From: Mallotus nudiflorus
Lineage: Eukaryota; Streptophyta; Magnoliopsida; Malpighiales; Euphorbiaceae
NCBI GenBank assembly: GCA_947683625.1
Contig: CANTUR010000002.1
Coordinates: 5,488,501-5,552,500, forward strand
Length of the DNA: 64,000 bases
Direction of reading: 5' to 3'
Shown here: positions 60,555 to 64,000 of the stretch, in pieces
How positions within the stretch are numbered: position 1 is the stretch's first letter
How the letters are laid out: each line of letters starts with the position of its first letter
Notes under the pieces: generated by a model
What the model was told of the DNA's origin: nothing
Database searches by the model: none
What the model saw: the letters and a program-made list of their open reading frames with translations, nothing else
Translations under genes and position numbers: made by a program

Positions 60555-60839
60555 AAAATATTAATGCAATTTAATCAATAATATAAAAAAGAATTTAAAC
60601 AGGTAAAATATAATAGCCATAAAAGTATAATAAAATATAAATATTGATCAAAATAAACCAAAAATTAATCTAAAATATATTAAATAAATATCAAATAAAA
60701 TTGCAACAAAATATAAAAAATTGGTAAAAATAATATGAAACCAAATTACTAAATGCTTTCATTTAGATCTTTAAAAATAAAATACAAGCTACTAGCTATT
60801 TTGATTTAGATTCTAAAACAAAACTAATTACTTGGTTTC
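60555..60839. other. Non-coding DNA between solo LTR and PIF ORF1 remnant
   Basis: AT-rich spacer, part of the original PIF/Harbinger element between its two genes. Nothing further recognised. Confidence 0.5.
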
Positions 60840-61239
60840 CACAAATCTTCCCTCTATAGTGTATGATGATACTTAAGCCATTTTCATTTTGTCTATGCAT
60901 TCTGAAGAGTATTATTCATCTCTCTTTTTGACTTTTGGTCAATCACTAACATACTAAGAAAATGAATATCACTAGCCTCTTGCATTTGTGGCAAATAAAG
61001 CACATCTTTCACCTTCAATATTTTTTAAATCTATATTTTTATAACTAAGATCACTAAATAATTCTCCAATAATAGTTTCTCCACCCATCATCAAATTTAA
61101 TTGATCTTCAAAATTTTCTTCTTCATTAAAAGTCTATTCCACATGAATATCACACTCCATTTCTTCATTGTCAACAGTTAAAATTTCAGATGATAGAGCA
61201 TATGCATATTCTCCTTTAGCTACAGTGCTCATAAATATG

Positions 61240-61735
61240 GGGTTTTTTGTACCATTGGTATCATAACTTTGGGTTATGTTTCACTTTGGTACCAAAATTT
61301 TAATTTTTTCAGTTCCAAAAATTCTATTTTTGTTTTAAGTTGAAATACCTTGAACATATCTGATCAAATTTAATATGCGTGGTAGCTGGAATAAATATAT
61401 TTTTAGTATATTTACTTTGTAAGTATCCCATTAAATTGTCTAATCATCTTGTTAGTCCCATAAAATAAAATTTACTTGTGGACTCCATAAAATAAAATTT
61501 TAGCAAAATTTATTTTATGTAACCCACAAGGTGATTAGGCTGCTTAATTAGATATTTACATAGTGAATATACTTATTTTAGTTGTCATGTATGTTAAATT
61601 TGATCGGATATATTTAAGGTACTTTAACTTGAAATAAAAAATAAAATTTTTGAGCCCGCAAAGAAAAAAATTGAAAATTTGGTGTCAAAATGAAACATGA
61701 CCCAAAGTTATGGTACCAATGGTAAACTAAATCCC
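61240..61735. mobile_element. MULE-type MITE with 9-bp target duplication
   Basis: Ends GGGGTTTTTTGTACCATTGG with TATCATAACTTTGGGTTATG and, inverted, CATGACCCAAAGTTATGGTA with CCAATGGTAAACTAAATCCC. The inverted repeats run for at least 60 bp with mismatches. ATAAATATG flanks both sides (61231-61239 and 61736-61744), a perfect 9-bp duplication characteristic of Mutator-like elements. The 496-bp element has no coding sequence. It lies within the PIF ORF1 remnant. Confidence 0.87.
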
Positions 61736-61809
61736 ATAAATATGTTTGATATTTTTCATAAAGCTCTTGTCTAATAATTCCTTTTTTACTAAACCTTGCA
61801 AATTTCAAG

Positions 61810-63236
61810 TTGGTACCCTATGTCACAAAGTATTAGCAAATAAAGACAAATCGTCTAACACCCTTAAAAATATTGACATGACAAAAGGTATTTTAATTAT
61901 ATCACTTTGTGGTTTTATATTTTGACTTGTAGTTTCTCTTTAAAACAAATAAGTACCCTATTTTACAATATAAAAAATAATAAATTTATTTATAATAATA
62001 ACATGAAATTTTTTTATAAATAATTTCTTAATGCATTAACCAATTTTTTAAAACTTTTCTATAATTTTATTAGAATACATATATTTTTTATTTTCTATAT
62101 GTATATCTATAAAATAAAAATTATATTCTTATAAGATTATAATCTATTATTTTATACATATTTTAATTTGATAAATTTAAAAAATTTATATTATTAATAC
62201 AATATTAATAATTTTATAATAATTAATTTTTAATTTTTTAGAATTTTATATTTTTCAATCTAATTAATTTATAACTTATATTATTAATAAATTATCAATA
62301 ATTTTATGATAGTTTTTAATTTTGTAAATTTGAAAACATTTAAAAAATTTTAGCTTCATAATTATAATACATACACCGAAGTGCGCAAATATTTTGTTAA
62401 AAACTTATGTTATTAATGCATTATTAATAATTTTACAATAATTAATATTTAATTTTGTAAAATTAAGATGATCCTACTACTAAAATTATCTTAATTTTAC
62501 AAAATTAAATATTCATTATTGTAAAATTATTAATAATGCATTAATAACATAAGTTTTTAACAAAATATTTGTGCATGATTTTGGTGTGTGTATTATAATT
62601 ATGAAGCTACAATTTTTAAAATTTTTTTTCAAATATACAAAATTAAATTTTAACTATTGTAAAATTATTGATAATTTGTTAATAATATAAGTTCATAATT
62701 AATTAGATTAAAAAATATTAAATTTTAAAAAATTAAAAATTAATTATTACAAAATTATTAATACTGCATTAATATTATAATTTTTTTAAATTGATCAAAT
62801 TAAAATATGTATAAAATAATATATTATAATCTTATAAGAATATAATTTTTTTTATTATATATATATATATACATATAGAAAATAAAAAAAAATTATATTC
62901 TCATAAAATTATAGAAAAATTAAAAAAAGGTTCATCCATTAAGAATTATTTATAAAAAATTTTCATATTATTATTATTATAAATAAATAAATAAATTTTT
63001 TATTTTTTATATTGTAAAATAGGGTAATTATTTGTTATAAAGATAAACCACAAGTTAAAATATAAAATCACAAAATAATATGACTAAAATATCTTTTGCC
63101 ATATCAGCATTTTTAATGGTGTTAGACGATTTGTCTTTATCTGCTAACAGTTTGTTGCACATGATACCAATTTTATAGGGTTAAAACCAAAGATAAAAAA
63201 ATGATTATGGTTTAAACCACATTTGTAATTTTCCCT
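61810..63236. mobile_element. Foldback (long palindromic) element, copy 2
   Basis: The left arm begins TTGGTACCCTATGTCACAAAG and the right arm ends (reverse read) TTAAGGGAAAATTACAAATGTGG; inward both carry GACAAATCGTCTAACACC, ATTTTAGTCATAT-like and ACCCTATTTTACAATATAAA. The arms are about 600-700 bp. The left arm lacks the outermost 80 bp or so present on the right, so it is truncated or deleted there. Same family as 21215-22448. Inserted in PIF ORF1. Confidence 0.75.
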
Positions 63237-63599
63237 TAAAATAATAAGGATGTACTACTTGCATTTTTTTCATTGCACCATTCATTCGAGGTAATAATTG
63301 TATTTTTAATAGGATCCCATCATATTCCAGTTTCTTTCCAATTAAATCTTTTCATGATTTCCACCGGTCTTTAATCTAATCTCATTTATGTTTTAGTTGT
63401 TGTTCGGTAAATTTTGCACCAACACTTTTCATCTCATTTTCTACCTATGACCAACCCTTCTCTCCCCATCCACCTCCAATCCTTTTACCAATGTTTGTGC
63501 CTCTAACTCAACAAAACAAATCGAAAATGTTCATTTGTCCACGTGACTCTTCTACTACTTTTTTTTTTTTAAGATAAATTGAAACCTAAAAGCAAAACA

Positions 63600-64000
63600 A
63601 AATTTGTTGCTAACAATATTATTTAATGAAACACAAAAACAAAGAAAAGAAAATAACATAGAAAGAATGTAAATGTGCAAAAAATCCTGGCTATACATTA
63701 CCTTCAAGAAAAGGAACTTCACTTTAGCATTACATATATGTATATATATACATACACACACTCCTAAATTAGCAATTAAAGTTACACTATGATAAGGATT
63801 TTGTTGCATGTGACTCATCATGATCATTAGCCAATATTACCACATACTCTATTAGTTAGAACATATCATTCAACAATTCAAATTTCTTATTATTTGCTTA
63901 CTGTTTCTAATTCTCCAAATGTCTAAGTTTACCTGCTAAGTATTATTTGTTTAATTATTGATTTCCATGCCAAGTGCACGAGCTCAGACAATGCACGTTG
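63600..64000. other. Right edge, no gene established
   Basis: AT-rich with an ATATATGTATATATATACAT palindrome near 63733 and CACACAC. The last 40 bases are less AT-rich and might be the edge of an exon or element continuing past the window; nothing identifies it. Confidence 0.4.

Larger units (their letters stand above)
60840..63570 (-). pseudogene. PIF/Harbinger ORF1 (Myb/SANT-like), decayed and split by two insertions
   Basis: N-terminal part at about 63570-63240: VTWTNEHFRFV, KRIGGGWGEKGW and KFTEQQLKHK with KDRWKS.KDLIGKKLEYDGI (frames shifted). These match the Myb/SANT-like DNA-binding domain (WTNE...GGGW....FT..Q...KWD..K..W..) of PIF ORF1. Then come KFARFSKKGIIRQELYEKYQ (61808-61745) and, past the MITE, STVAKGEYAYALSSEILTVD with EEMECDIHVE (61235-61140) and an acidic C-terminal part to about 60900. 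ORF1 cooperates with the transposase in binding DNA. Interrupted by the foldback (61810-63236) and the MULE MITE (61240-61735), plus stops. Confidence 0.72.
55614..63600 (-). mobile_element. Decayed autonomous PIF/Harbinger element, split by later insertions (right end not found)
   Basis: The left end GGCTTGTTTGGTTCAATTG at 55614 is a typical PIF/Harbinger terminus (GGGCCTGTTTGG type). Inside are a minus-strand transposase remnant (55915-57330) and, upstream of it on the same strand, the remnant of the Myb/SANT-like ORF1 (60840-63570). A solo LTR (57340-60554), a MULE-type MITE (61240-61735) and a foldback element (61810-63236) interrupt it. The matching right terminus was not seen and may lie beyond the window or be lost. 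Confidence 0.68.

Noticed and set aside
63960..64000. Possible exon start at the right edge
   Set aside because: Only about 40 bases of less AT-rich sequence are visible and no motif supports any frame.

Overview
The window is nuclear DNA of a flowering plant, almost certainly a eudicot. It is strongly AT-rich, has GT-AG introns, and carries plant-specific transposon families. The ECM29 residues resemble those of woody rosids, but I do not name a species. One cellular gene is visible; nearly everything else is layered transposable-element DNA.

Region 1 (1-21130): the minus-strand gene for the proteasome adaptor ECM29, a HEAT/ARM-repeat protein. Its promoter and ATG are near 21.0 kb and the 3' part lies beyond the left edge. 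I could join 24 exons (3750 nt, 1250 codons) with matching phases and no stop, so the gene looks intact. Its introns hold three TRIM retrotransposons of one family, two copies of a terminal-inverted-repeat element, a LINE-like fragment and a 202-bp tandem duplication.

Region 2 (21.2-25.8 kb): the upstream flank. It holds a 1.2-kb foldback element, two MITEs (one carrying a nested Tourist-like MITE), a degenerate solo LTR, and microsatellites.

Region 3 (25.8-53.4 kb): a Ty3/gypsy chromovirus of Tekay/Del type on the minus strand, with LTRs, gag, protease, RT-RNase H, integrase and a chromodomain-like tail, all decayed. A 17.7-kb Tat/Ogre-type Ty3/gypsy element on the plus strand is inserted 24 bp upstream of its gag ATG. 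The Tat element has 2.2-kb LTRs, a degenerate PBS, gag, protease, RT, RNase H, a second (archaeal-type) RNase H and integrase. Between integrase and the 3' LTR it carries antisense coding remnants that resemble plant mobile domain (PMD) proteins, followed by tandem repeats in its 3' untranslated part.

Region 4 (53.4-64 kb): further copies of the MITE families of region 2, then a decayed autonomous PIF/Harbinger element (transposase plus Myb/SANT-like ORF1, both minus strand). It has been broken up by a 3.2-kb solo LTR with a perfect 5-bp target duplication, a MULE-type MITE with a perfect 9-bp duplication, and a second foldback palindrome.

Only ECM29 looks functional. The most unusual object is the antisense PMD-like cargo inside the Tat element.
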